Source: Acanthochromis polyacanthus (taxonomy: Eukaryota; Chordata; Actinopteri; Pomacentridae). Taken from it: 64,000 nt of DNA. The number at the start of each line of letters is the position of its first letter. The first letter of the stretch is position 1. The stretch spans positions 37,025,639 through 37,089,638 of the forward strand of contig NC_067116.1 of the NCBI RefSeq assembly GCF_021347895.1. Direction: 5' to 3'. The notes under the pieces are model-generated. The model saw nothing but the letters and a program-made list of their open reading frames with translations, did no database searches and was not told where the DNA came from. A program made the translations under genes and the position numbers. Below, piece by piece: positions 12,601-24,297 of the stretch.

Positions 12601-15600
12601 TTTCAAGTTTGGACATTTATGAAGCGTGTGTGATGTGTCTCGGGCCGTAACAAGTCTAAATGGTTACATGAAAAGTCTGCACAGACTAATGTGTCAAACC
12701 AGCCTTTCTAGCAAAGACTTCGGTGATGGTGCCCACCTAGTTGTCGATGGAGTTCATCAAATCAGCTGCACCTGTGTCCAGCTGGGGCGACGAGACTCAT
12801 GTCATATAAAAAGAGCAAGATGGCTCCACCCCATGAGTCTGCAAATCCCTATCACAGGATTATTGAAATGAACATTTGAAAGGGAACTTGAGGTTTCTTA
12901 TCTTGTAGTCTGACTCATGGAGTGTAGAAAGCGGGTATAAGCCACCTATTGTTTCAATCAGCTTTGTCCCTTTTGTTCTGCACTGCATCTATTCCTTTAA
13001 AAGGGAGGGAGCATGTCTCCTCAGCAATAATACAGATAGTTCTGAGGATAACACTGAGTGAATGTTTGCCTGGGGACCAGACAGTATGTGTATTACAAAT
13101 ACACATAAAGTCAGTCTGGAACTGCTCCATTGAACCAAATCTAGCCCAGAGGCGGGACTACCAATCACAGCTTGAATTGGAGAGAGCCAATCAGCGTAAC
13201 ATGTGTGACGCAATCACTAAGCGACCTAACAATTGCCTTTCCGCCATGATGTTTTGTAGTTTTAACAGCTTCCTTCGCCATACAGGGGTCCTGAGGAAAA
13301 TCTAAGCTCTCCCTTTCAACAGTGGAGGGCAGCATTACGCATTCTATCGTACAGCCTGCCGGAATTAAAAATACATCCTTTTTAAAAAGAAAAGCTTTAA
13401 GAGCTGCTTCTTGTTGAGGCTTTAAGGACAAATTCAGCCCGTGCAAAACAGAGGAAAGCGTACGAGAGAAACCTCGCTCTGTTGCGGGGTAATCTCGGCC
13501 CTGAAGATGACGCATCGTTAACTCCCGCCTCTGGTGCTCTGATTGGTTCGGTCTGATCTGCTCGGAGCTTGAAAACCTGTCAAAATGTGTCAATGGAGGA
13601 GGGCTAGACCATATTCCCGTATATCCCTTATAACGGGAATACAGTCTAGCTAAGCTAGGCTAAGTGAATGCTCCCTATAGTGAAACACCAAGTTATCAGA
13701 GAACAGGGATTATCAGATATGTAATCTCATGCTAATCCACCTGCCGTAAACTCCACCTTAAACACATCAAAAGTTGCCTTCCCCAGAAAATATGTCACCT
13801 CATTGTTTCACCATAACATCAATCTGCTGTCTGTGCTCAGTTTGCAGAGAAATATGGAAGCATCTTCAGCCTTCGTCTCTTTGGTGGAAAGGTCGTGGTC
13901 CTTAATGGCTACAAGCTTTTGAAAGAAGCCCTGGTCCAACGAGGAGAAGACTATGTAGATCGTCCCTCTATACCGGTGTTTGAAGAAGCATTTGGGAATA
14001 AAGGTGGAGTTTGTTGCATTGTGTCTTAAAATTGTTAGTTGGTGCTTTTAATAAAACCAGCACCATCAGATTAATTCAGGTCTAATGCTGTTTTGTGTTT
14101 CCAAAAGGCATTGTGCTATCAAGTGGCAATCGATGGAAGCAGCAGAGGAGATTTGCTCTTCATACACTCAAAAACTTCGGTCTGGGCAAGAAAACCCTTG
14201 AGCTATTCACCCAGGAGGAGTGCCGATATCTCACAGAGGCTTTTGCAGATCAGCAAGGCACAAAAAATCCTATTATATATATGCTACGATGCATTGCCTT
14301 TTACTTTTATTATTTTTTCTTTTTATCACATGGACATGATTTTTTTTTTAAAGATGTCATCAGACTGATGTGCACAGGTCTAACGTTTTCTTTTGTCGAT
14401 GTCTTCTTAATGTTTTCTCTTTTTTATAGGGAAGCCTTTTGATGTCCAGACACTGATAAACAATGCTGTGTCCAACATCATCTGCTGCTTGGTGTTTGGG
14501 AATCGATTCGAGTACACTGATAAGAAGCACCAGACTATTGTAAATAACTTCAGTGAGGCACTGCAGTTGCAAGGAGATTTCTGGATCCAGGTGAGCATCT
14601 ATTTATCTTATTTAAATCTGGACTTCAATAAGATAATGACACAGAAGTCAAATGTGCATTTTAATAACAACATTGTAAAAGCATTCCAGCACAAACTGAA
14701 CAAATGCAACAATGCAAAAACACTTGATTACATGAAAAAAATACTGCATTCAAAATCCTCTTTTAAAAAACATACAATGATATTATCAGCAGAAAATTCT
14801 TAGAGAATCGTACGTGACAAGTAGATCTTAATTTACTTGAAGATGATTTAGTGAGACAGAACTCTTTTGTCTCATGGATGATTTGATAACCATTCTCTTG
14901 CTGTGTAGGTTTACAACAGCATGCCATGGCTGATGAAGTGGATGCCTGGGCCTCATCAGAGGGTACTCAATCTGATGAACCAGAACGCTGACTTTGTAAA
15001 AATCAAGATTAAAGAACACAAAGAAACCCTCGACCCTTCATCTCCGAGAGACTACATTGACTCCTTCCTCATAGAAATGGGAGATGTGAGTGTTTCAGTG
15101 TGTTTGTTATATGTTTGCTCTTTGTGCCCTTTGAAGTAGCTAAGAGAAACCACGACACCTTCCAATTAAATATTTCTCTTGTGTCACTGATAGAAGGAGA
15201 ACGAAGATGCTGGTCTTGATCTTGATAATTTGTGCTTTTGCACTCTGGACCTGTTTGGTGCTGGAACTGACACTACTGCCACTACTTTACGCTGGGGGCT
15301 GCTGTACATGATGTATTACCCTGACATACAGAGTGAGTATATAAGTAATATCTGCCATGGGTGCATCTTTCGTAAGCATCGTGCTATGAGTTTATATTAT
15401 CCTTACTTGATGGAAACGTGGCTGTGTGAATGGACTCTAAGAGTGGATTGCCACATAGTGCTTTCTGGTCAGAGTAGGGGGGGATTTTTTTTTTTGCACC
15501 ACAGGCCAAAGTGTGGTAGGCATGAAGACAAACTTTCCCAGCTGCCTGTTCATGTATTCTACCTGCAAGTGGATCACTGACCTTTTGTTCAAAATGTGGA

Positions 15601-18600
15601 CGCATGTGAAGCTGGTTCAACATTTTTCTGACTCGTGCCATAAGCACCGTATCACCACTAGGCTGCATCCTTTCACCTCTGCTCTTCTCCCTTTACGAGG
15701 TTGCTCCAAAAAGTTCTCAGGCTTTCTGCTCTCTTCTTTCATGTCCAGTGAGGCAAAGAACTTTTTGAAGTACCCTCATAAACCACAGCTGACCTTAAGT
15801 CACCCGTCTGAAAGTCCTGACGTTTGCAGATGACTCTACCCTCTTTTGACTCATGTCTAGTGGGGATGAATTTGCCTACAGATTTTAGATTGACATTGTG
15901 GTGACCTGGTGCAGTCACAACAGCTTGTAGTTCAGTGCTCTGAAGACAGTGGAAATGGCTTTATATTTCACAAAGTACCCAGCCCCACCCACCCCCATTA
16001 CCCTGTGTGACTCCCCAGTCAATACCATGGAGCATTGCCACTTCCTGGGAAACATTATCATTCAGAACCTAGAACATCAGCTTCATTAGCAATAAAGCTC
16101 TGCGATAGCTGAAGCCAAAAAGGTAATGAGCTGTAATCTCCCGTCCCTCCTGGATCCTGAGGCTAAGAAGGATGTGGTTGACCCCTCCCGCTCTGATCAC
16201 AAACTAAGGGATCCCACCCCTCTGGCAGGTCCATCACAACCAGAATACCTTCTTCCCAACAGCAGCTGACCTCATCAGTAAATAAAAATGAAATAAGATA
16301 ATAAGAATTATTATCTGTTTTCATATCTCAGGTTGTTTACACCATATTTTCATCTTACAATTTGTATATTCCTGCACACTGTAAATATTTCTGTTTTCCT
16401 TTGCCACTATTATAATTCCTTGTATATGCTACATTCACTGCTGATTTGTCTCGTAAATTTTTGGCCTTTTTGGCTTGTAACACCTTCTGCTAACTAACTT
16501 GCAACACTTTCGTTTTCTTTTTTGACATCTTTTTGTCCTTCTATGTAGATTTTCTGTTTACTGTTTTACACCAAAACACCACATTAAATTCCTGTGTTCT
16601 TGTGTGTAAGCGTGGCAGTCAAACTGATTCTGATTCTGGTTTCTAACAGGCCAGTCCTGTGTTGATTGACAAGATGTGGAATGTGCAATTTTCCCTGTCA
16701 GTCAACTTTTCAGCATACAAACTGACACTGTTTCCTGCTTTCACTTTGTGCAGAGAGAGTCCAGGCTGAGATAGATGCTGTGATTGGTTCATCCAGACAG
16801 CCCGCCATGACTGACAGAGAAAACATGCCCTATACTGATGCAGTCATTCATGAAATACAGAGAATGGGCAACATCTTCCCGCTCAATGCGGTCCGCATGG
16901 CAAGCAGGGACACCACACTGGATAAGTACACAATCCCAAAGGTACACAATCCATAAGTGACACCTAAACACAAAAATTAGCTTAAAGGTACACAATAACT
17001 TTTAATCCTGTACACTGTATAAGAAAATTACAGGTTTCTACAGAACTGGCTGGAAGATACTGTATTAGTGAGTCATTAGGTAGAGACGAGTTCATAATTA
17101 CTATTAATCTATTAATTAAGGACAATAATGGCAAACATAGACTATGTTTTTAATATACACTCACCTACCACTTTATTAAGCACACATTGTGCACATTCAC
17201 CTCTGGACTTCTTTCTTTTTCAAAAACTGGACTGGGAGGTGCTACGGGCAGCGGTTGGTTGTATGGGGGGGTAGGCGTAAATAAGCTTTAGCTTCAGCCT
17301 ACTCCTTTTTTTTTGAGCTAGATATGTATTGAAATGTTGTAAATCTTTATGTAATCTTTATGTAAATTGCTCAAATGAAATAAATCACATAATGAAAAAA
17401 ATTGTCTGTAAAAGGTTGGACCCCCTTTTGCCTTCAGAACTGCTTTAATTCTTTGGGACGTACATTCAACAAGGTGTTGGAAACATTCTTCAGAGGTCCA
17501 TATTGACATGATGGCATCACGCAGTTCCTCCCATTCCACCACATCCCAAAGGTGTTCTATTGGATTGAGATCTGGTGACTATGGAGGCCACTTGAATACA
17601 ATGAACTCATTGTCATGTTCAAGAAACCAGTTTTAGATTATTTGAGCTTTATGACATGGAGCATTATCCTGCTGGAAGTAGCCATCAGAAGATGGGTACA
17701 CTGTGGTCACAAAGGGATGGACATGGGTAGCAAGAATACTCAGGTAGGTTGTGGCGTTTAAACGTTGCTCAGTTGGTAATAAGGGGTCAAAAGTGTGCTA
17801 AGAGAATATCTCCCACACCATTACACCACTACCACCACCCTGAACCGTTGATACGAGGCAGGATAGATCCACAATTTCATGTTATTTACACCAAATTTTA
17901 CCTTACCCATTGAATGTCACAGCTAAAATCAAGACTCATCAGACCAGGCAACATTTTTCCAATCTTCTATTGTCAAAATTTGGTGAGCCTGTGTGAACTG
18001 TAGTCTCAGTTTCACGTTCTTAGCTGACAGGAGTTGCACGTGGGGTGGTCTTCTGCTGCTGTAGCCCATCTTATTCAAGGTTGGACGTGATGTGTGTTCA
18101 GAGGTGGTATTCTGCATTCCTTGGTTGTAATGAATGGTTATTTGAGTTACTGCCTTTCTGTCATCTCCAACCAGTCTGCCATTCTCCTCTGACCTCTCAC
18201 ATCAAAAATCATTTTGGTCCACACAACTGCTGCTCACTGGATATATTCTCTTTTTTTGGACCATTCTCTGTAAACCTTAGAGATGGTTGTGCGTGAAAAT
18301 CCCAGTAGATCAGCAGTTTCTGAAGTACTCAGACCAGCCAAACTCACACCAACAACCATGCCATGTTCAAATCGTTGAAATCCCCCTTCTTCCCTGTTCT
18401 GATGCTCAGACTGAACTTCATCACATTGTCTAGACCATGTCTACATGCCTAAATGCATTGAGCTGTCGCTATGTGATTGACTGATTAGGTGTTTACATTA
18501 ACAAGCAGTTGAAAAGGGGTACCTAATAAAGTGGCCGATGAGTATATATTGAGTATTGTAAGTACAGTGTTTTGCAAAATACCAATTTGTGCATTAACAT

Positions 18601-19666
18601 GACTTATCAAGAGACTTACTGGAGACATACTGACATTTATCACGATTGAATTATCTTCATTTTCTATGTGTTTTTAGGTAGCATGATGATTTTGTCAGCT
18701 GTTTATGAGTCAAGAATGAACTCTAAACCTAAATTTTTAATCCAACATGGATCAGAAATTCTTTTATCTTGTTTTTTTGTTTTGACGACTAATTATGACA
18801 TTTAAAATATTTTTCAAAAGATCAGAAAATCATTTTTTATTTTTGTTTGTATGACGACTTATGATATTTTGAATATTAGTCAAAAGCCAGTTTCATCCAT
18901 AATTAATTTTTCTTTAGGGCACCATGTTATTGGCTACACTGAACTCTGTCCTGCACGATGAGTCGATGTGGGAAACTCCACACTCCTTCAACCCTCAGCA
19001 CTTTCTGGACAAGGACGGGAAATTCAGGAAGAGAGAGGCCTTCCTTCCTTTTTCTGCAGGTGAGTCAGTAGTTATAGTCCTGTATAGTGGTGATTCAGTC
19101 AAAGACTTCAAATAGGTCAAATGATGGAAAGATCATACACTTTCCATCATAGTGTGGCATCAGGTGTATCTCTGACTGACTCACTTGGAGTATTTGTTGT
19201 CCATTCGTTTTAGTCCATTTATATTATTCTATACTGGATGTTCATGGTTAAATATCACTTTAATTTGTTAAATTAATAAACCTTGTCATTTAAACTCTGT
19301 TTATATATGCCAGTGAGTATGAGTGAGGAAATGAACAAAATAAGAATATTTCACCAGCACAACACTTTATTTTTTAAATATGCAATGTCCCCTCATGTGC
19401 TGTGTTATCTGTAATATAAATTGTAGAATGCAATATGCAACAATATAAATAGTGTGAATGAAACTCATCTGCTGTACTGTGTATTTTCAGGTAAGCGGGT
19501 GTGTCTCGGGGAACAGCTGGCCAAGATGGAGTTATTCCTCTTTTTCACCTCCCTACTTCAAAGGCTTTCATTCTCTGCACCTCCTGGAGAGAAACTCAGT
19601 CTGGATTTCAGCCTGGGAATCACTCACGCTCCCAAACCTTTCCACCTCTGTGCTAAACCAAGATAA
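9693..19666 (+). CDS. Cytochrome P450 2J/2P-like, copy B (complete, 9 exons)
   Basis: Exons: 9693-9893, 13841-14003, 14108-14257, 14430-14590, 14909-15085, 15194-15332, 16754-16941, 18918-19059, 19491-19666 (stop TAA). These join to 498 codons plus stop with no frame break. The start at 9693 gives the usual family 2 N-terminus: a hydrophobic anchor at about residues 18-30 and the FPPGP hinge at 40-44. Other motifs: WKQQRR (131-136), AGTDTT (307-312; Asp replaces the usual Glu), EIQR (364-367), FSAGKRVCLG (438-447, Cys445 as heme ligand). The exon 3 donor is GC (14258). The C-terminus ([11 protein letters not shown]) resembles copy A rather than C-F. Its introns are loaded with repeats: intron 1 is 3.9 kb, intron 6 holds a LINE fragment and intron 7 a Tc1 relic. 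Likely a functional microsomal monooxygenase; substrate unknown. Confidence 0.95.
10310..11230. repeat. Interspersed repeat in intron 1 of copy B
   Basis: Higher GC than the flanks. Contains a stretch (CAAACGGATTTCGATGAAAT and following) that I recognise as dispersed in fish genomes. Its segment at 10958-11048 (ATTAGCGATTTTTTGTACTG, then AAAATGGCTGGAATTGACTG) recurs almost unchanged at about 45660-45756 inside the fold-back element. No coding potential. Boundaries are uncertain. Confidence 0.5.
13165..13593 (-). pseudogene. Possible RecQ-like helicase fragment from a repeat element
   Basis: The 142-codon minus-strand frame contains [20 protein letters not shown] followed by DVF. This resembles the start of RecQ-family helicase domains ('LKPxQ..AL.AFL..KDVF'), but the expected nucleotide-binding P-loop that should follow is absent and the remainder looks unrelated. 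Inverted CCAAT motifs surround it. I read it as a degraded piece of a repeat-borne helicase gene. The match is from memory of the family and is weak. Confidence 0.3.
15480..16285 (+). mobile_element. Degenerate LINE reverse-transcriptase fragment in intron 6 of copy B
   Basis: In shifting plus-strand frames the sequence reads WITDLLF...[11 protein letters not shown], then [15 protein letters not shown] residues (about 15655-15705), a YADD-like ADDST region near 15828, WCSHNS...[11 protein letters not shown], and [20 protein letters not shown]. This is the usual order of the palm and thumb region in L2/Rex-type non-LTR retrotransposons. It closes with GGCAGGTCCATCACAACCAG and a short A-rich end near 16285. 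Several frameshifts and stops make it inactive. Confidence 0.68.
17156..18546 (-). mobile_element. Tc1/mariner transposon relic in intron 7 of copy B
   Basis: Terminal inverted repeats TACACTCACCTACCACTTTA and, at the right end, the reverse complement TATACTCATCGGCCACTTTA, abutting TA. The minus strand encodes broken transposase of Tc1 type: [20 protein letters not shown], then LQFTQAHQ and [13 protein letters not shown] (17929-18117), and [10 protein letters not shown]...[14 protein letters not shown] (17318-17542). Frameshifts are frequent. A separate repeat is nested near its left end (about 17210-17402). Confidence 0.82.
17210..17402 (+). repeat. Repeat nested in the Tc1 relic
   Basis: Sequence ending GGCGTAAATAAGCTTTAGCT, TCAGCCTACTCC, then an AT-rich tail interrupts the Tc1 element between its terminal repeat and the transposase C-terminus. 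It resembles the 3' end of a fish LINE/SINE. Boundaries are approximate. Confidence 0.45.
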
Positions 19667-19786
19667 ACCACTGAGTTCCACTACATTTATCTTGCAGTTT
19701 TTTAAGAATTTCTTCTGTATGTCTTTCATTGTCTATAATGTGAGAAAAACATAATTTGGAAGTATTTTCAGCCAGTAAATCTTTTC

Positions 19787-19792
19787 AATAAA
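19787..19792 (+). promoter_or_regulatory. Polyadenylation signal, copy B
   Basis: AATAAA 121 bp after the stop of copy B, in the conserved context CTTTTCAATAAA that D and E share. Confidence 0.6.
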
Positions 19793-19804
19793 TCAGTATG
19801 CATT

Positions 19805-20668
19805 GCTAAAGTAATCTACTGCAGACGTGAAAAAAACCCCATTTATATACATTTGTAAAGACCATGCATGTCATGGCGGTCTTGAGTGCTCAGTCACTCC
19901 TAGAACTCTTAATTAACCACACCCGACGGGTACGTCGGCGGGGTTATTGCATTCGGTGCAGTATCTGGCTGGGTAATTATGTATGTATGTATGTATCTAT
20001 GTATGTATGTATGTATGTATGTGGCTATGTCCGGTCCGATATCTCTGCAACCGCTGAAGTCAGGATAATCAAACTTGGCACATAAGATCAGTCTAAGGTC
20101 TCCTGCTCAGTTGTGGATTTACAGGTCAGCAGATCAAGAAGGGAGGGAGATACGTACGATGATCAAAATTGATGCATATTCTATCAGTTGTATAGGGAGG
20201 ACAGGGTTTTTGCCAGCAGAGGGTGTGGTTCTTCCCTCTACTGAGGGCTCATCTAGTTTTTTTGTGATGGAATTATTCAAACCCCCATTTTTGTCATGAC
20301 ACAATATAAGTATAGTGAGTGTAATGAGTGCATCAAATGGGCCCCATTTAAATTGGCTCAAAGAACTCAGCAGCTGTAGTCGCTGTAACCACTCACAAGA
20401 AGGTAACATTTGATTAACTGTGTAATGTCTATACTTTAAATTACTGTCTGCATATTTTTGACCCAGAACATTTTTTCATATTTCCAGAAGACCTATAATC
20501 TATCCATGAAAGCACCAAAATGTATGATTGGTTTTTTTTTTCATGACAAAGATGCATGTCTTCCATTGACTTCATCACAGAAAATTAAGAGTTCAAAGAG
20601 AGATTAATTCAAGACTGCTATGATATGCATGGTTTTTACAAGTGTAAACTTTTGGTCATGTCTATATA
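19805..20668. mobile_element. Tc1-like relic in the 3' flank of copy B, with nested repeat
   Basis: The left part (TTTGTAAAGACCATGCATGT, then CATGGCGGTCTTGAGT) and the right part (GACAAAGATGCATGTCTTCC, then GGTTTTTACAAGTGTAAACT) match the two ends of a Tc1-type element, the right end being inverted relative to the left. The same left end follows the stop codons of D, E and F, and a longer version follows C. An unrelated repeat at 19912-20290 interrupts it. Confidence 0.6.
19912..20290. repeat. Interspersed repeat with TATG microsatellite
   Basis: Begins near ACACCCGACGGGTACGTCGG, carries a TATG/TGTA tetranucleotide run (about 19978-20023), then TGTCCGGTCCGATATCTCTG. It is a fish-type dispersed repeat inserted in the Tc1 relic. 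No coding potential. Confidence 0.5.
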
Positions 20669-22464
20669 TTCAAACTTACAATAAAATTATATTAACATTC
20701 CAGTTGTTAACAGAAATCAGTGGGAATCACGTCAGTCCTTTCCACAGCACATTGATTGTGTTAGACTAGAAAAAACATGTTTTGTGTGTAAATCAATGAA
20801 ACTGAGACAATTTCATGTTTCTCATTCAGACGGCTTTGTGTTAGAGTTCACACTGTAGTTTCAATCAGACAATTTATGATACCCGCTGTTATCAGCAGTA
20901 TCCTGCAAGTGTCCTGGATTCTTCAATCAGACTTTGTGAAATTGTAAGTTTGTATGACACAAAATTTGAATAAAATTTAAAGTCTTTCTGAATATTTTGT
21001 GGTCTGAACCTTAATGAAAATATGCACATTTTAGCTCTTTGCATATATATTTTTTGCATCTGCTGTTAGGAAGACTTGGAGGCATATGTAAATGTGTTTT
21101 ACAAAGGAGTTTTGCTCATGACCTATATTTTGTTTTGGTTCTAGATACTATCAGTTGGACAGTTGGACAGCTACCTCAAACACACTTTTATTTCAGTTAA
21201 AGTTGACGCTAAATACCTTGATGACTGTGAATCATTTGGTAATGATTCATAGTCGTGAATGCCAAAGTTCACTAAACTGTTTGTGTGTCAAAGTACTATA
21301 AATTGTTATATAAATCTAAAAAAATGCAGTTGTGTCGACTTAAGAATAGAATGTTTTTGGACTAATGTAGAGCCTCAGCCTGTGTTTTATTAGCCTGCCT
21401 GTTTTTTGTAATCTTTTTTCAGTTTCTTGTGCATAAAGTTTGCTTTTTTTCTTTAACCTGCTTCTGTGTTATGCTGAACTGAGCTGCAATATTAGAAACA
21501 ACATTTCATCTCCACCTCCTGATTTCACTTCTATCCATTTGTGGACCCTTAGTACTGATTTTCTGAACCCCTAGCTGATATTAACAATATCTACTACATG
21601 TCAAGCCCATTCCTTAGCAAACCTGAACCGTAGTCCTGTTTTCTGGGCTGAATGCAGAAATACACTTCGAAGTATCCTCACTTTCCAAAGACATCTTCAC
21701 TCTCAAGGTGGGAAACTCTATTAAAAGCTGCATTAATTATTCTAAGGGCAGCAGAGAAAAAGCTTGCTTCTGGCCTCATATACTGACCCCTACTACTACC
21801 ACTTACTGTTAAGTAAGTTCTCATTAGTTCATATTTCCAGTGGTGCAGATGCTGAAAATTTTCATAAGTTTGTGATTATTTCATGAAGCACAACTTAGTA
21901 GGAATATGTTTTACATGAGCACAATACAGGCAAAAAGGCTTGAAAATTTTATTTTGATAAAGATTCTAGCTATAAGAAATGATCACAAAATCAGCTAACA
22001 AAGCATTGCAGTTTTCAGCTGGTTTCATACCTTAGTGGTGCACAACAACAAATTAGTGTTTAATCAGATGACAAAAGCACTGTCATGCAGTGAACCGGGA
22101 ACTTTAAGTCTGAGTCAGATAAGAGTCTCTGTCCACTGCATTGATTTAGCAAATTTAGATATCACTAAAGTATTATTACAAAATATAGGTTTTAATTTTA
22201 AATGCTTGTTCTAACAAATTATTTATCTATAACAGAGTATTTCCACACAGTACTTTTTTTAACTAAAGTAAAATTCATTAGTTATTACTGAAGAGTACAT
22301 GCAAACACACATGTGCACTTTGAAGGTCTTGACAATATTGACTTTGTTATAAAACAGTCAGTAGTACTTTTACCTGATTGACTTGTGGTCAGTCGTGATA
22401 GGTGCAGTTCAGGCGAAGAAATGGAGGCAATCTTCAGTGTTCTTAACTTGGAGTGGTTAGATAG

Positions 22465-24297
22465 TGTTCGCCAGTCTAGCCTTTTTTAACCCTTGCCTCA
22501 GGTTAAAATTGGTCCAGCTCTCCGTTTAAAGGGTTAGATTCTATCTGCCTATTAGTATTTTACCTAACAGGTTTCAGCAGAATAAATTAAGCTGGAATCG
22601 AGAGACACTCGCCCAGGTTCTAACTGCCTTGCATCCGAATGTCTCACCCCTCTTATCTGATAAATGCTATCCCACCAAGCAGCCTTTCTAAGTAGTAGAA
22701 TTGGTCTATCATTCACATTCGTTATCGGTCAGCTTCTCTCATAAGGACTTGCCTGCACTTGGTGCTATTCCTGGGTTCGTTTTAGAGGTTTGGAAAGAAC
22801 TAACCTCAGGGGTAATGTTTAAACACTCTCACTTTGGACTAAGTAACCTTTAAGAACCATTGGTTTGAATGCACACAATCAACTTAACTTTTTACCACTA
22901 TGCAGATTTTCAGTGATTTATAATAATTTCATTAGGCTTCTCTTTAAATGCAATACAGCTTTTTATTAAGCAAATTTTAGCAAGAGCACAGCATCAATTC
23001 ATGATTAAAACAATTAATTATTTCTGATTAAAAATGAGACTAAAGTAAATAAATTGAGCGTACCTGACAATCTTCTCTAATTATTAAATTTAGGAGAGAG
23101 AGCGAACAGCGTGGCCACTACCGTATCACTCGGTCTTGTCTTGCGTCTGGGAAAAGCACTCAGTTGTCCGGAGGACTCGGTACGATGTCTTCTTTGTGGA
23201 CAAAAGGATCTTATCCCTCGGCAGGGGGGAGCGGAGGAGTCCTGTAAGCCAATCGTGGTCTGGCAGTTATCTTCTGGAATTGGCTGGAACGTTAGTGCTT
23301 ACGCCCCAGCTGTCTTCTCTGTGGTATGGTGGTGATGGGAAACCCTCGTCTGTTCAGGCTGTAATGGGTCACTGGGTCTCCCAGCCCCGGGGAGGGGAAC
23401 AGCTCGGTGCTGTTGCCTCCTTTGCCTCTTCGGGTGTAGTCGGTTCTTCCCTCTATTGGTTTCTTCTGGATAACTGCAGAACCTCTTAGGACTCTCCGTT
23501 TGGCAGAGTGTGGTCTTCGCTTGTTGAACAAAGTCAGAAAAAGACTTTGCTTCCAACGATGTCCTCAGCGATCTCTGGAGCCTAAGTCCCGCGTCGTCTT
23601 CCCGTCTCTCGGGCAAAAGAGGAAGGTGAAGATTCTTCAGAACTCCGGCCAAGTTCCCTTTGCTGCTCTTCTGGCGGCTCCGGCGAACAACTCCCCAATA
23701 ATGTCTCTGCTCTCCCATTCTTATACTTTCTCTAGACACACAAAACTGGCTAGGTACGCCCTCTGACACCGTCTAACTTATGCAATCAACTTTGTCATCA
23801 CATACAACAGTAATACAGAAGTCATGTTGTTACAGCAAATACACAGTGTCCACATTCTGTTTAACACACACACATTTCAGCCCACCCCTTTGGGTTTTTC
23901 CCAAACTTCCCTTTTTTCTGAGGAGGCTGTAATGTCATTGTGGCTGCCGAGTCACGGTGACTGTTGTTTACTGCACTTCTGCTTTCTTAAGGCCTGGACA
24001 CACAAGCTTATGAGGCCTGTACGCACACACAGAGCCTAAACAAGGATTACTTCACACAGAATCACTTCTTAAATCATTCTTCTCAATCTGAACATAATAA
24101 ATCATCTGAATCATTACTTTTATCAAATCAACACTTCAAAAAAATATATATGTATTTTAGCAAGCATAATCATATGGTTAACTTATAATGTTTCTTCTTT
24201 AAGATCTTTATTTGTCTGCTTCAAAACCTTTGTTACCTTAGGGCCGTAATGAGCTTGAGTCCTCTCTGAGACCTCAACATCTGCATCTTACTTGACA
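22465..24297 (-). mobile_element. Probable solo LTR (1,833 bp) inserted in exon 1 of copy C
   Basis: Starts TGTTCGCCAG and ends TACTTGACA (TG...CA), with direct repeats ATAG at 22461-22464 and 24298-24301. Its removal rebuilds a full 201-bp exon 1. No long coding frame is present. A GC-richer core at about 23100-23720 contains several short overlapping frames, none recognisable. AATAAA on the minus strand near 22963 suggests antisense orientation to the P450. Its sequence is not obviously the same family as the element in copy A, though size, ends and duplication length agree. Confidence 0.75.

Larger units (their letters stand above)
9894..13840. other. Intron 1 of copy B, repeat-rich
   Basis: 3.9 kb. 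It includes an interspersed repeat at about 10310-11230 (with AAAACGGACAAACGGATTTC and a segment shared with the fold-back element of copy E) and an antisense helicase-like relic at 13165-13593. About 11240-13100 holds only short frames that I cannot assign. No extra P450 exon is present. Confidence 0.6.
19667..22420. other. Intergenic region B-C
   Basis: Holds the 3' UTR of B, a second-type Tc1 relic (about 19805-20668) interrupted by another repeat, and from about 20700 AT-rich sequence homologous to the intergenic regions of the other copies, leading to the promoter of copy C. No gene is seen. Confidence 0.6.

Noticed and set aside
23111..23769. Several overlapping frames (up to 156 codons) in a GC-rich stretch
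   Set aside because: They lie wholly inside the LTR-like insertion, overlap on both strands, and show no recognisable domain.
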